Shown one piece after another: positions 47,332 to 57,345 of a stretch of 64,000 nucleotides of DNA. Each line of letters opens with the position of its first letter. The first letter of the stretch is position 1. The DNA is from Isoetes taiwanensis (lineage: Eukaryota > Streptophyta > Lycopodiopsida > Isoetales > Isoetaceae): NCBI GenBank assembly GCA_021234155.1, contig JAJEKV010000046.1:10924818-10988817 (forward strand), written 5' to 3'. The notes beneath the pieces were generated by a model. It worked only from the letters and a program-made list of their open reading frames with translations. It was not told the DNA's origin and ran no database searches. Position numbers and translations under genes: made by a program.

Positions 47332-47475
47332 AGTGGAAACACTTACCAGTGGAAGACGCGACGTGGGTACTTAAGAAAGATCTAGTAAAGCAGTACCCGC
47401 AGTTTATGGAGCAATGGGACGGCAAGGTCATCTCCGAAGAAATCGGCTCAGGCATGTCGATTTGTGTAGATTAAT
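47332..47475 (+). pseudogene. pol of H, last part of chromodomain
   Basis: After the AGT duplication the frame reads WKHLPVEDATWVLKKDLVKQ, then YPQFMEQWDGKV. Joined in concept to LVK at 36181, this gives the chromodomain core LVKW..LP.E.ATW. G1 has an uninterrupted equivalent at about 6097-6190. Insertion of D removes the chromodomain from this copy. Confidence 0.8.
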
Positions 47476-48346
47476 TCTATGTATAGTTAAGATTAATCTA
47501 CGCATGCAACCTATGCTAGGTATGGGTCGCATGCGTTGTGACCGATGATGAGACCACTACGGTGATCTCTAGGGCGTGGTGTAATGTCAATGTAGGCATG
47601 ACCGCGTTTCCGCTTGGGCGAGTGGAAGGTAGATTAGAAAGTCTACTTCTGTCCCACGGAAGTAGACGACCTCGAGAGAAAGGAGGTCATTAAGGAATGC
47701 ACTAATAGGAAAAGCACCTCTAGCCCCATATATGCTTTGATAGGAGGAATCAGGCCTTCACGCCCAATATACGGGAAGGACCTATCCTCCACGCTGGGCA
47801 ACTAGGGTGTAGGCATGAGCGGCATATAGGCATATAGGTCTTTGTCTCCACGACCATAATGGAAGATTCACCCTCTTCCCTGGCCGGGGAGATTAGCCAT
47901 GCATCCATGTAGATAGGTGGGGTGGTCACCATATAACCAAAATTTTACTAATAATTAAATGGTACTAACGTAGTGTTGACCTGCAGGCCAATAGAGCGCT
48001 CCGGAGGGCAAAGAGGTCGAGCTACGAAGACTTGCAACACAAATTTTGTTGGAATGTGTTGCAAGGAATGAAGAGTACCTCGGACGTTAATTTTAATTTT
48101 GATAAACTTAATTGTCATGATAAGTGAATTATTGAGTAACCTGTTTTAATGATGTTGTGAACCGATAAGTTATTCCATAATATAACGGCGTAATTATGTC
48201 TAAAAATATTACCTTAAGGTAATCTTAATAAATGTGTAAGTATTATAGTAGTTTATCGTATGTATCAGGGTGATTGCAGGTTAGGATGATCCCAAGGTGG
48301 GGAGACCCACGATGCTGCGGACAACATCATTTCAAGGTGGGGAGAA
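47476..48346 (+). other. 3' noncoding region of H with polypurine tract
   Basis: There is no gene. One GATGATGAGA motif near 47543 resembles the G1 motif. The end has CAAGGTGGGGAGA twice (near 48293 and 48334); the second copy precedes the LTR and serves as polypurine tract. Confidence 0.6.
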
Positions 48347-50013
48347 TGTGACGTTCGGGGCGATTATCACGGTCCCGGGGCATTATCGCATCTTTGCCCA
48401 CGTCAGCGTACATGCCACTCCGACCGGCGTGTCTGCCGACGTGTAGCCAGTGGGTAGCCCTAGCGGGCAGCTTGCAAGGAATATGTGCAATTATTAATGT
48501 GCACATTTTCCAATGTACACATTAATATGGGCACACATTTCCATGTGGACACTTGATGCCAAGTGGGCCATACCCAAGTGTGCAATTAATGTGCACATTT
48601 TCCAATGTACACATTAATGTGGGCACACATTTCCATGTGGGCACATTTGGCCACCTAGCCATTAAAGGCAAGTGGGCCCATTACCAATTATCCCACATGC
48701 CTAAAGGGGATAATTGGAAACCCTAGCCAACCCCTTGTCTATTAAGGAGGGAAACCCTAACTTGCCCATTTTTTTTTCGTTTCTAGGGTTTTAGAACTCT
48801 GTTTTGGCTGCCTCAACAGCCAACCGCCGCCTCCTGAACTTCTGCTGAGAGAATTGCACCATTAGTTTCCCTTGACTCGGCGTTTTTTGGGATGGTCGAG
48901 CTCAGTCGGGAGGAGCCACTCAAGGATGGGGTATTTGGCCAATTTAATAGTCTAAACCCTATTTGGGTCATAGAATCAGTGGGGTTTAGCCCATTAAATT
49001 GCCCATAGCAGCCTTCTAGATCTCTAGATACCAGCCTCTAACTAAAGAACCTAACTCTATGATATAGATTAGATATAGTTCTTTAGTTCTTCTGTGATGT
49101 ATATGGATGATGTATCTCTATGAACTCCTTGTATTGGGAAGGAGGGTAGAGACCTAAAGCTTGGTAGTAGATGCTCCTAGATTAGCCTCTCTAGCACACT
49201 ATAGATTCGGCCTGTGCACAAGAACCCACACTGGTTTGTGGGTGAAGGGGGGACCGGCCGAGAAGGAGGTTCATGTCCGACTCACGAAAAGATCCCTCTG
49301 GTGTGTAAGGCCTACCAGGGATCATTGTGACTAGGTCTAATGGTTCACCACTGAGTGCGGGTGAGGCATGGACTCGACACCCGTGAAGTGGTGTACACTT
49401 TCCAGTGGGTTCAGTCGAATACGGGCAGTGGCCCTCTAGTCACCTTGAGTCGGCATGTAGACCTCTGGAGGGAGTGATCCCTTCCTGCCCCATCGGAACT
49501 GGGAGGATGAAACCCAGGAATAGCCCTTTTGGCTATGCATCCGGCGGGCTACAGTCAGGTCCCGACACTTTTCAGCCTACTCTGCAAAGTGTGCACAGGA
49601 GGGGCGGATGGAGTGGACAACCCTATGCCATGTTCATATGCCAGCCAAATCCATTGCCATGAATTCTGTCTGCAATGAACTCTGGAGACCCAAGCCGTCA
49701 GTCATCCCCTTGAGTCTGAGCCTTGGGTAGAACTCCCCATATGTACTGTGCTCACCTTGTTTATGCAGATGCGATGGACCACCCCTCGAGGTGGATATGT
49801 GCTTATGTTATATACTGATATGTATGTTTACGCTTCCGCAACTAGGTAGACCCTGAGGGAGACGGGGTAAAATGACCCCTTCACTCTTCCCACTGGAACC
49901 CGTCACGGTTGCAGTGTTATGTGGAGGGCCCTGTATCGGCATGGAGCTGGTATGGGGGATGAACTCCTGTTTGTATACGGTGAGTGCACCGTATACGAGT
50001 AGGGGACGTCACA
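48347..50013 (+). repeat. 3' LTR of H (1667 bp)
   Basis: It starts TGTGACG after GGGGAGAA and ends GGGGACGTCACA. It is longer than the 5' LTR because of a tandem duplication of about 108 bp near 48483-48590 (the ATTAATGTGCACATTTTCC block occurs twice). The rest matches 15975-17519 with many CTG/CAG-site differences. Confidence 0.85.
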
Positions 50014-50480
50014 GCTACAACATTCTCTTTACCAGGGCAATAATCCACTGAGAAATCATATTGCTGCATAAAAGCAACCCATTTCAACTGCCTTTCCGAT
50101 AATATTTTCTGCGAAACAATGTGCCTAATGCTTTGGTGATCAGTCAAAATATGAACTGTTGACCCTAAAAGATAGTGTTGCCACACTTTCAAAGCATGAA
50201 TGACAGCCAGAAATTCCTTATCATAAACACTATATCTACTTTCTGTGTCAGAAAACTTCCGACTTTCATAAGCAATAGGATGACCATCCTGCATCAAAAC
50301 TGCGCCCAAAGCCATACCACTTGCATCAACACATAACAAGAAAGGTAGACCAAACTTTAGCAAACGCAGAACAGGAGGATTAACCATGGCATCCTTCAAA
50401 ACTTGGAAAGCAAACGGATGATTATGATTCCATTGGAAAAGAACATCTTTTCGTAGCAACAAATATAAATCTAAAGCTAA
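50014..50480 (-). pseudogene. Element M: RNase H, interrupted by H
   Basis: Minus-strand reading: FLLCVDASGMALGAVLMQDG, PIAYESRKFSDTESRYSVYDKEFLAVIHALKVWQHYLLG, ILTDHQSIRHI, RQLKWVAFMQQYDFSVDYCPGKENVVA. The DAS, E and D blocks of a Ty3/gypsy RNase H are present. The frame stops at the H insertion (50014), and its continuation ADALSRR is found at 15953 downward. Confidence 0.9.
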
Positions 50481-51290
50481 ACGAGCAAAATTCTGTACAA
50501 ACTTCCTATAATAACTGCATAAGCCCAGAAAGGAACGCAATGCAGCAACTGAAGTAGGTACAGGCCATCCACAATTGCTTGTATTTTACTAGGATCAACT
50601 TTAAGACCCTCAGCGCAAACAATATGACCCAAATATTCAATTTCCGATTGGAAAAAGATACTTTTCTTAGGATTAAGAGTAATAGACTCCTCCCTTAACC
50701 GACGGAAAACCTCCCGCAAATGCAAGTAATGATCTTCCTCGGACTTGCTAAAAACTAATATGTCATCAAAGAACACGACAACATAAACGCCATGCACATC
50801 TTCAAATATTCGCCCCATTAGCCTCGCAAAAGAAGCTGGCGCATTTGTAAGTCCAAATGGCATGACCAAAAACTCATAATATCCAAAGGTTGTCCTAAAC
50901 GCAGTCTTATGAACATCTTCAGGCGCAACCTTAAGTTGCCAATACCCTGACTTAAGATCAAGACGGCTAAAAACTGTGGCTCCTTAGAGTTGATCAAACA
51001 AATCATCCGCCCTTGGTATAGGAAACCGATTCTTTATGGTTATCTTATTCAAAGCACGATAATCTATACACATGCGCCAGGAATTATCTTTTTTCTTAAC
51101 CAACAAGACAGGAGCACCAAAAGGTGAAGAACTATGGCGGATCAATCCAGCTTGAAGTAACTCATCAAGCTGGCGCCTAATCTCAACTTGTTGGCCGTGC
51201 ATTCTCCGATAAGGAGCTTGATTAGGAGGTTCTTTCCCAGGAAGAAGATCAATCCTGTGGTCCTCCAAACATTGGGGTGGCAAAGTTTGT
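50481..51290 (-). pseudogene. Element M: reverse transcriptase
   Basis: Minus-strand blocks are [61 protein letters not shown] (51180-51000), a stop near 50985, then MVMPFGLTNAPASFARLM (50869), VVVFFDDILVFSKS with an intact FFDD site (about 50780-50740), NPKKSIFFQSEIEYLGHIVC and SFLGLCSYYRKFVQNFA. The frame changes near 50560. This is a typical chromovirus-like gypsy RT. Confidence 0.9.
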
Positions 51291-51900
51291 GGAATTTCAT
51301 TGGGAAAGACATCATCATAATAATGCAAAAAGATTGTTTGACGCTCATTTAATGGGGATACATCAGACTTAGGACGCAAAACCACCAAATACACAAAATG
51401 AGTTTTCATTGCCAAACGTTTAAACTGTACAACAGAAACTGTTGGAATTGGGGAAACAATATCATCCTTCACAAACTTGAAAGTCTTTTTACCCCCTTCC
51501 AAGGATAACATAACAATACCCGCTTTCCAATCTAATCGATAGCCTTATGCCATGGCATGCTTGGAATAATATCCATACCTCCAATGTCAGAAACCATGAA
51601 AGAACATTTACAGATATATCCCTGCAATTGAAATTCAACATCCTTGACCATAAATGAAGAAGGCGGAGGAGCAACATTCAAGAAAGCAGAAGACAATTCT
51701 ACATCACTTGATAAAGGAATAGAAGTTAATTTTAGTTCTTTTACCAATCGAGCAGAAACAAAATCAAACTCACTGCCCGGATCGAATACCTGCCATCTTA
51801 CAGAGCTCACCAAAAGAAAGATTGGCAATTTATAGGTCGAGCTTCGCCCGTACCCAACGATGAACCCCACCCATGAGTTTTTCAGACTTCTCAGTATCAT
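51291..51900 (-). pseudogene. Element M: aspartic protease and linker to RT
   Basis: Minus-strand reading includes VFDPGSEFDFVSARLVKELKL (a D-x-GS active site with P), VEFQLQGYICKCSFMVSDIGGMDIIPSMPWH (the usual hydrophobic GMD.I..M.W end), then FVKDDI and [24 protein letters not shown] leading into RT. One frame change lies near 51530. Confidence 0.75.
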
Positions 51901-52508
51901 TTTTACTAAGCTGAAGTCCTTTCTTTAAAACTCGCGCGGCGAAAGCTCGAACAGTTTCCATGTTTTGTTGGGTCACTTATTCCATTCAGCGATAAGATCT
52001 CGCTCCCAATTATGATCCAAAAAACGATTTTTGATTTGCTTTTCAAATTCCGCAAAGGTAACAATAGGTTGATCGACTGGCTGGTTCTTCTGGATATCCA
52101 GCCACCAGTCCTTTGCAACCCCATCAGCAAAATATAACTGAGTGTCTTCGTCATCCTTAAGCAAAATATGAATTCAAATCCCAGAGCCATACGAAAAGTT
52201 CATCCGCATCACTAGTAGCAGCGGAATACGGTTTGAATTCAATTTTGACATTGGCACCCGTTTGGATGCCACTACGTGGGCGCCACGCGGCTTTGTCGCT
52301 ACACGCCCACACGCACCCGCAGAGAATCCGATTACTCGCCACTGCGATCGCGAGAATCCGATTCTTGCAGCTCCGCAATTCGAGCCTCGACAGCTGCAAG
52401 TTTTTCTCTCATGAGCGAATTGTCATGCTCTAACTCATGCTCTAACTCAAAAACTTTTTCCTTCAGTTTCTGATCCTCAAAGTTAACATTGGCAAGAGAA
52501 CCGGCCAT
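51901..52508 (-). pseudogene. Element M: gag
   Basis: ATG at 52508 (minus) opens MAGSLANVNFEDQKLKEKVF, a coiled-coil-like start. After frame changes come IEFKPYSAATSDADELFVWL (about 52240-52170), DTQLYFADGVAKDWWLDIQK, VTFAEFEKQIKNRFLDHNWERDLIAEW (52140-51980). This is a retrotransposon gag capsid fold. No zinc knuckle was seen. Confidence 0.75.
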
Positions 52509-52519
52509 CGAAATTTGTT

Positions 52520-52531
52520 GCTCTGATACCA
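52520..52531 (-). promoter_or_regulatory. Primer-binding site of M (initiator Met tRNA)
   Basis: TGGTATCAGAGC on the minus strand, 12 bases before the gag ATG, is the common plant Met-tRNA primer site. Confidence 0.85.
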
Positions 52532-52630
52532 CTAAAATGGACTCTTGACGTGGCACGCTATCTCACCACCCAACCATGATACCACTAAAATGGACTCTTG
52601 ACGTGGCATGCTATCTCACCACCCAACCAC
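52525..52630 (-). repeat. 53-bp tandem duplication at the LTR end of M
   Basis: Two copies (52525-52577 and 52578-52630) of GATACCACTAAAATGG...CACCCAACCA differ by single bases. Each includes part of the primer site. Confidence 0.85.
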
Positions 52631-53040
52631 GAGCCCTCAGCCAAGACACACAGCTGCCCCAGAGCTCTCCCCCGAGCTACTATATAGCATGCACGCCCCT
52701 TTGTCCCTCTTTGGACCAAAGCCTAAAGCCTCCTTGGCATATAGCACAAGTGTGCTGCTAGTAATAGATGCTGGTAGGTTTAAGCCAGTTCCTGCTAGAC
52801 AAAGTTGCTGTTTGCGCTTCAATGTCCTCATCATCCACAATAGGTCTCCAATCCTCTAGAACAATCCTAGGATCTATGAGGACCACAATAAAGTATGACC
52901 AAAGGAGCATAGCAAGCTGCATCCCCATCAGACATGTCAGCTTCTGTACAGCAAAGATAGAAATATGCAGTACACTACTTGAAGAATTTACCACATACTA
53001 TGCCCACTGTAAACTAATGAAGCTTTGATGTATGCTTTAT
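52532..53040 (-). repeat. 5' LTR of M, outer end not defined
   Basis: This side of the primer site must hold the LTR. A TATA-like GCTATATAGTAG (minus strand, about 52676-52688) is a likely promoter. The partner LTR lies outside the window, so the outer boundary cannot be fixed. 53040 is only a guess. Confidence 0.4.
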
Positions 53041-54769
53041 GTATAACATATCAAGAGTACTAAAATTTTGATGCTTGATTCATTTACAGGGTAATTGGCC
53101 TGAGGCCAACTGCTATACTTGGTAAAAGCTTGGCTGTTATTAATTGCACTAAAGTTTCAGCTAAATAGCTGAAACAAGTAGAATCAGAGAAAAGCCCAGC
53201 TCGGTATATATGAGCATTCCAAATTAACATTACAGATGAAATGAATTCGATCAAGATCTAGGATCTGTTGTTGTCTATGGAGATATTGTGAACCCTCAGA
53301 AGAAATCAAAATGGTAATATGAATCCAGCTGGGCAAATAGCAATGACGAATCCATGGCGGGATAAAAAAGAGTACCCAGATAGATGGAAATTGAAAATTT
53401 ACACCCTGCAAATTTATCTGAACCCCTGGCATGATAAATATGCAGCTCCGTAGATGAAAATGGAAGCAATTCTGCCATGTTAAGCTGCAACTAGCTGTAA
53501 AAATCCTATAATGCTTTCTATCAATGCTAAATAGAGGGAGCGCTAAGCAAACACAGAAGCCTTCAATGCCCAAGAAATTGAAGGAAATGTAGAGCTCAAA
53601 GGTGAAGATGTGAATAAAGAGGGGCTCGCAGATTGTCTAAATGGAGAGCCCTTCTGCAAATGGCATCCAGTTTGTTTAAACGGAGAGTCCTTCTGTTGCC
53701 TCTGCTACTCTCTTCTGTTTGGGCTGCACTATTGCTGCAACATGGTAAGAGATTTGTGCATGCGATATATTTAACCTTCGGTCTTGCTTGCCGAATCAGA
53801 CCAGATGTATCAAAGATTGAAGGCGGAGTACCAGTCTTCCTTTGTGGCAAGCATTGCTACTTATAAGGGATGGCCAGCATAGAAGAGCGCAGGGAAAAGG
53901 GTCGAAACTGGACCCAGACATCATCTTGTGGATGGGCTGCTGGGAAAGCTAACGCAAGATCAGGAAACCTAGGATTAGCAACAAGATCAACAAAAACTCA
54001 CTAAGAATAGCAACAAAAAGAAAAAGATCCGGAAACATCAAATATGGCAGCCTTATCTGGCAAATCGTGCAAAAAAGAGGGAAAAAAAGGCCTTTTCTTA
54101 TTTTGGCATCCGCTAGATCGAATTTGCAAAAACAGTGGAACGCGGCTACCAACAGAGCATTTTTCATTGTGGCAGACGTTTTCTTGGGTAGGCTTAATAT
54201 CATAACAACAAAGGATATCCAACGGAAGGGAATTCAATTTTAAATGGTAATAAGACAAAAATGAAAGCAACGAAGGTCCGTTCAACTGAACAGGCTGGAA
54301 GTCAGAGAACTTAAGCCCATCGGGCTGAAATGAGGAAATTTGAGATGTAAACAGGCTGGAAATCAAAGGGTTAAAACTAAAACTAAAACTAAAACTAAAA
54401 CTGTTTAGTTTATAGGAAAGAATCGAAAGCCAATTAGAAGGGCAGGTGAAGAAGATGCTAGATTAAATGTAGCAACCCCGCAAAAGCCTCAGAAAATATG
54501 TAGGCCCAGATTGGTCCATGGAAAGCAAAGCCAAAAGCCCAAAGATTGCTTCAAATTTTGAATGGCCGAGCCTGTACACTGATTTTAAAGCTCTTAAATC
54601 AACAAGCAACAGGCCTACACGTCGAAACTAGGACAACAGCTCTAATGGAAATAACAATCCGGAACAACAACAACAACGATCTCCAAATAAGAGGAAATTG
54701 TCTGAATATTAAAAAGGAAAGTCACACCTGCAAAATTGAGAAAAGCTAAACCCGTTAACACAAGAACCC
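53041..54769. other. Unassigned DNA between M and C
   Basis: Open frames (for example minus 53184-53573 and 53596-53850, plus 53633-53866) show no motif that I recognise. The base composition is more balanced than in the nested elements. An AAAACT hexanucleotide repeat (about five copies) lies at 54374-54403. It may be host intergenic DNA or an old element. Confidence 0.4.
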
Positions 54770-54955
54770 TGTTAGAATATAGGTTATGATGATCATATAG
54801 ATCAAGGATTGATGAAATGGCACCAGCTGAGGTGACAATCCCAGTAAGATGAGGAGTCGTGTCCTTAGGTGTAAAGGTGTGTCTATATATGTTTTGTATG
54901 CCACGTTTGGCTCAGACACATTATTCAATCTCCTTCACCATTCTGGAACTTCACA
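54770..54955 (+). repeat. 5' LTR of C (186 bp)
   Basis: It matches the 3' LTR with about four substitutions and two short deletions (near 54816 and 54932). TCTATATATG near 54892 is a TATA-like site. Confidence 0.9.
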
Positions 54956-54988
54956 TGGTATCAGAGCTCAGGCTCTGATACCATGTGA
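54951..54988 (+). promoter_or_regulatory. Primer-binding site of C with an inverted copy beside it
   Basis: The primer site TGGTATCAGAGC is at 54956-54967. TCACATGGTATCAGAGC (54951-54967) and GCTCTGATACCATGTGA (54972-54988) are perfect reverse complements separated by TCAG. A second overlapping inverted pair (AGAGCTCAGGCTC / GAGCCTGAGCTCT) extends to about 55000. Confidence 0.95.
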
Positions 54989-56751
54989 GCCTGAGCTCTG
55001 AATCGATCCTGGGAGAAGACGAAGAAGAATTTCGGAAGAGCTCTTTCTTTGATGAAATTATCAGGGAGGAAGGAGAGCTTCTTGAAGAATGCAAGATTCT
55101 GCAGATAAAGGCAGAAGAATGGCTGGAGGGTTCTTTTCTAAAGCAAGAAGAACTAAGCAGAGTTTTAGTTGCTGAAGCAGGAACTTATAGGGCCGAGACA
55201 GAAGGCAAAGTTCTTGAAGACTTCGTTGTCCAGAGGGAAGGGACCCAGATTAATGCTCCCGTTAGCCATGAAGGAGAGATGCAGATGCCCACATCAGGCC
55301 GGATTAGGCTAGAGGCAGAAGAATGGTTGCAGAGAGATTTTGTCAAGCAAGAGGAACCAGGCAGAAAGGAAATAGGATATGTCCTATTATTCCATGAGGA
55401 TGCCAACAAGTGCACACTGCCGGTTCAGGAAGATACCATTCTTGAAGTGGTGAAGATTAAAGATCACCAAGGAACAGAAGGTCTTACTGGGTATGAAGCA
55501 CGTCTAGTTACAGGAGATGGCCATGGCTGTAAGGGAATTGCATTTGAAGGACCCAAATTTGTCTTGGATGAATTATGTGCTCGAATGGCACCCAAAGACG
55601 ATGCAGATGGATCCGAAGATGATGCAGACAAAGACGCACTCCCTGAAGAATTTCTGGAAAGGTGCTCCTTACAAGCAAAAGAATTATTTTATAATATGGA
55701 ATTTTTGGAAAGAGGCAGACCTGCAGAAGAGAATTTAGAGGGGAAAAATCATGCCCAACTCAAGGCAGAGATATTTATTGAAGATAGGATCCCTGGTGCT
55801 GATCAGAGGAATGATAAAAGCATAGACCCACAGGAAGAAAAGGCAGATATTGATGCCTTGCAAGCCGTGACAGGAGACCGAAATTTCCCTACAGATGAAA
55901 CATTGAATCCAAAGCATGAAGTTCTGCAGACCATAGAGTCAGATGGAGCGGGAAAAATCATGAGAGTCCCTACGGCAGCTATTATATTCGCTGAATTAAT
56001 GCTTATGAGAGCGGAAGAAGTCACCGTGAAGCTAGAGTCCCTGCCAGAAGGAATTCCAGAAGATGCGCTGGCATGCATTCTACAGACTTTGGAAACTCCT
56101 GAATCTAGAACCGGCATAGCAGAGATCGAATTAACTATGCAAGAGAAACAAATTTCTTCGGCCCAACACCAGCAGAATACCAGTAGAATCGTGCAGGCCC
56201 ATTTCTATTCGTTTGCTATGATGGGAGCCGCAGAAGAAGCCCTAGATATTGGGGCAAATGGCAGATTGAAGGCAGCATATCCCATAGGCGATGGTAAACC
56301 AAGAGGAGCGGTCAGTGAATCATCCAGTTTCAGAAACCCCACAAAAATTGAATGGACTGAACATTTGTCTACAGAACTCATTAAGGTAGTTGGAGCCATG
56401 CCGATTAAAGAAGTCATAATTTCTGAAAATTTCGAATTGGTAGACAAAGAGGCCATCCGGATTTGTCTGAAATCTATGGAAGCCCCAAAACCTTTGCAGA
56501 AGCCACGACCTCGGTGCAAGGTAACCCTAAAAATTGATGACATATCGCAGATATGGCGCAGACTGGTGGAACCGTCACATATAAGACTAAAATTTCATGC
56601 CTATTCAGCAACAAAATTCGGTGTCCATGCAAATAGGAACGACATGGACAAGCATTCTCAATTTTTCTATTTAAATTTGGGAAATTCATGTCATGACGAA
56701 GGCCCATGTTTGTTGGGAAAATTATATACTGAACTATGTGCAGTCTTTTAA
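54985..56751 (+). CDS. Long acidic ORF of unknown function in element C
   Basis: The frame is open from 54979 and runs uninterrupted to TAA at 56749-56751, about 588 codons. There is no in-frame ATG at the start (the ATG at 54983 is followed by TGA). Translation could begin at GTG 54985 or at the first in-frame ATG near 55279 (M in EMQMP). The product is rich in Glu. A repeated module KAEEWLEGSFLKQEELSR / EAEEWLQRDFVKQEEPGR stands at about residues 42-60 and 112-130. Further blocks are EDDADKDALPEEFLERC, AAIIFAELMLMRAEE and a more basic C-terminal part (KPRPRCKVTLKIDD). No zinc knuckle, protease, RT or integrase motif is present. It may be a captured host fragment or a divergent structural protein. 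Confidence 0.6.
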   Translation: MSLSSESILGEDEEEFRKSSFFDEIIREEGELLEECKILQIKAEEWLEGSFLKQEELSRVLVAEAGTYRAETEGKVLEDFVVQREGTQINAPVSHEGEMQMPTSGRIRLEAEEWLQRDFVKQEEPGRKEIGYVLLFHEDANKCTLPVQEDTILEVVKIKDHQGTEGLTGYEARLVTGDGHGCKGIAFEGPKFVLDELCARMAPKDDADGSEDDADKDALPEEFLERCSLQAKELFYNMEFLERGRPAEENLEGKNHAQLKAEIFIEDRIPGADQRNDKSIDPQEEKADIDALQAVTGDRNFPTDETLNPKHEVLQTIESDGAGKIMRVPTAAIIFAELMLMRAEEVTVKLESLPEGIPEDALACILQTLETPESRTGIAEIELTMQEKQISSAQHQQNTSRIVQAHFYSFAMMGAAEEALDIGANGRLKAAYPIGDGKPRGAVSESSSFRNPTKIEWTEHLSTELIKVVGAMPIKEVIISENFELVDKEAIRICLKSMEAPKPLQKPRPRCKVTLKIDDISQIWRRLVEPSHIRLKFHAYSATKFGVHANRNDMDKHSQFFYLNLGNSCHDEGPCLLGKLYTELCAVF

Positions 56752-57007
56752 GTAGTCCTGGGTGTCTAGAAGATGAAATAATATATAATAGTGAGGATTC
56801 CATTGTTTGATCTTAGCATTTCTCGGATGCTATAGATCAAGGGGGAGAAGGCCTAACTTATGTGATCTAGGCATCCTCGTAACATTATAATCTAGTAAGT
56901 CTAGAGTTTGAATTCTCAAATTTGAAGGGCATTTGAATTCTCTCCATTAAGGGAGAGATTTGCCAAAGGAGAGTTCAATCCTTCTTGATCTATTGATCAA
57001 GGGGGAG
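56752..57007 (+). other. 3' noncoding region of C with two polypurine tracts
   Basis: ATAGATCAAGGGGGAG (about 56832-56847) and ATTGATCAAGGGGGAG (about 56992-57007) are near-identical. The second directly precedes the 3' LTR and is the likely plus-strand primer. Confidence 0.75.
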
Positions 57008-57215
57008 TGTTAGAATATAGGTTATGATGATCATATAGATCAAGGATTGATGACATGGCGCAACCATGTGACCAGCTGAGGTGGCAATCCCAGTAAGATG
57101 AGGAGTCGTGTCCTTAGGTGTAAAGGTGTGTCTATATATATTTTGTATGCCACGTTTGGCTCATACACATTATTCAATCTCATCTACCTATTCTTCACCA
57201 TTCTGGAACTTCACA
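57008..57215 (+). repeat. 3' LTR of C (208 bp)
   Basis: It starts TGTTAGAATATAGG and ends GGAACTTCACA. It keeps short segments missing from the 5' LTR. Confidence 0.9.
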
Positions 57216-57345
57216 AGCCCTATTGAGTCCCATGTATCGATGAGCCCCGCATATCGATAAAGCACTGATAAAATAACATTTGTCTATGCTAAACAAGTAC
57301 CTTATGGAAATCTGACAAGAAATCTAAAGAGACCCAGATAACTAA
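57216..57345. other. Short unassigned stretch between C and G2
   Basis: About 130 bases with no recognisable feature apart from the AGCCC copy of the C target site. Confidence 0.5.

Larger units (their letters stand above)
15954..50013 (+). mobile_element. H: histone-bearing chromovirus-like LTR retrotransposon, split by T1 and D
   Basis: The two LTRs (15954-17519 and 48347-50013) bracket a Met-type primer-binding site, an H3-like gene, accessory gene 2, gag, pol with chromodomain, a 3' noncoding region and a polypurine tract. Removing T1 (9.8 kb) and D (11.1 kb) leaves about 13.1 kb. H inserted into the RNase H/integrase junction of M. The flanks share CAGC/GCTAC-type sequence, but the left target duplication is imperfect (GCCAT against GCTAC), and the first ~20 bases of the left LTR differ from the right LTR. 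Confidence 0.8.
54770..57215 (+). mobile_element. C: short copia-like LTR retrotransposon carrying a novel ORF
   Basis: LTRs at 54770-54955 and 57008-57215 start TGTTAGAATATAGG and end CTTCACA. A Met-type primer site follows the first, and AAGGGGGAG precedes the second, both typical of Ty1/copia. Flanks AACCC (54765-54769) and AGCCC (57216-57220) fit a 5-bp target duplication with one mismatch. The interior is a single long ORF without gag, RT or integrase motifs, so the element is non-autonomous. Confidence 0.85.

Noticed and set aside
53184-53573. 129-codon minus-strand frame
   Set aside because: No recognisable motif, no relative in the window, and length within chance for this composition.
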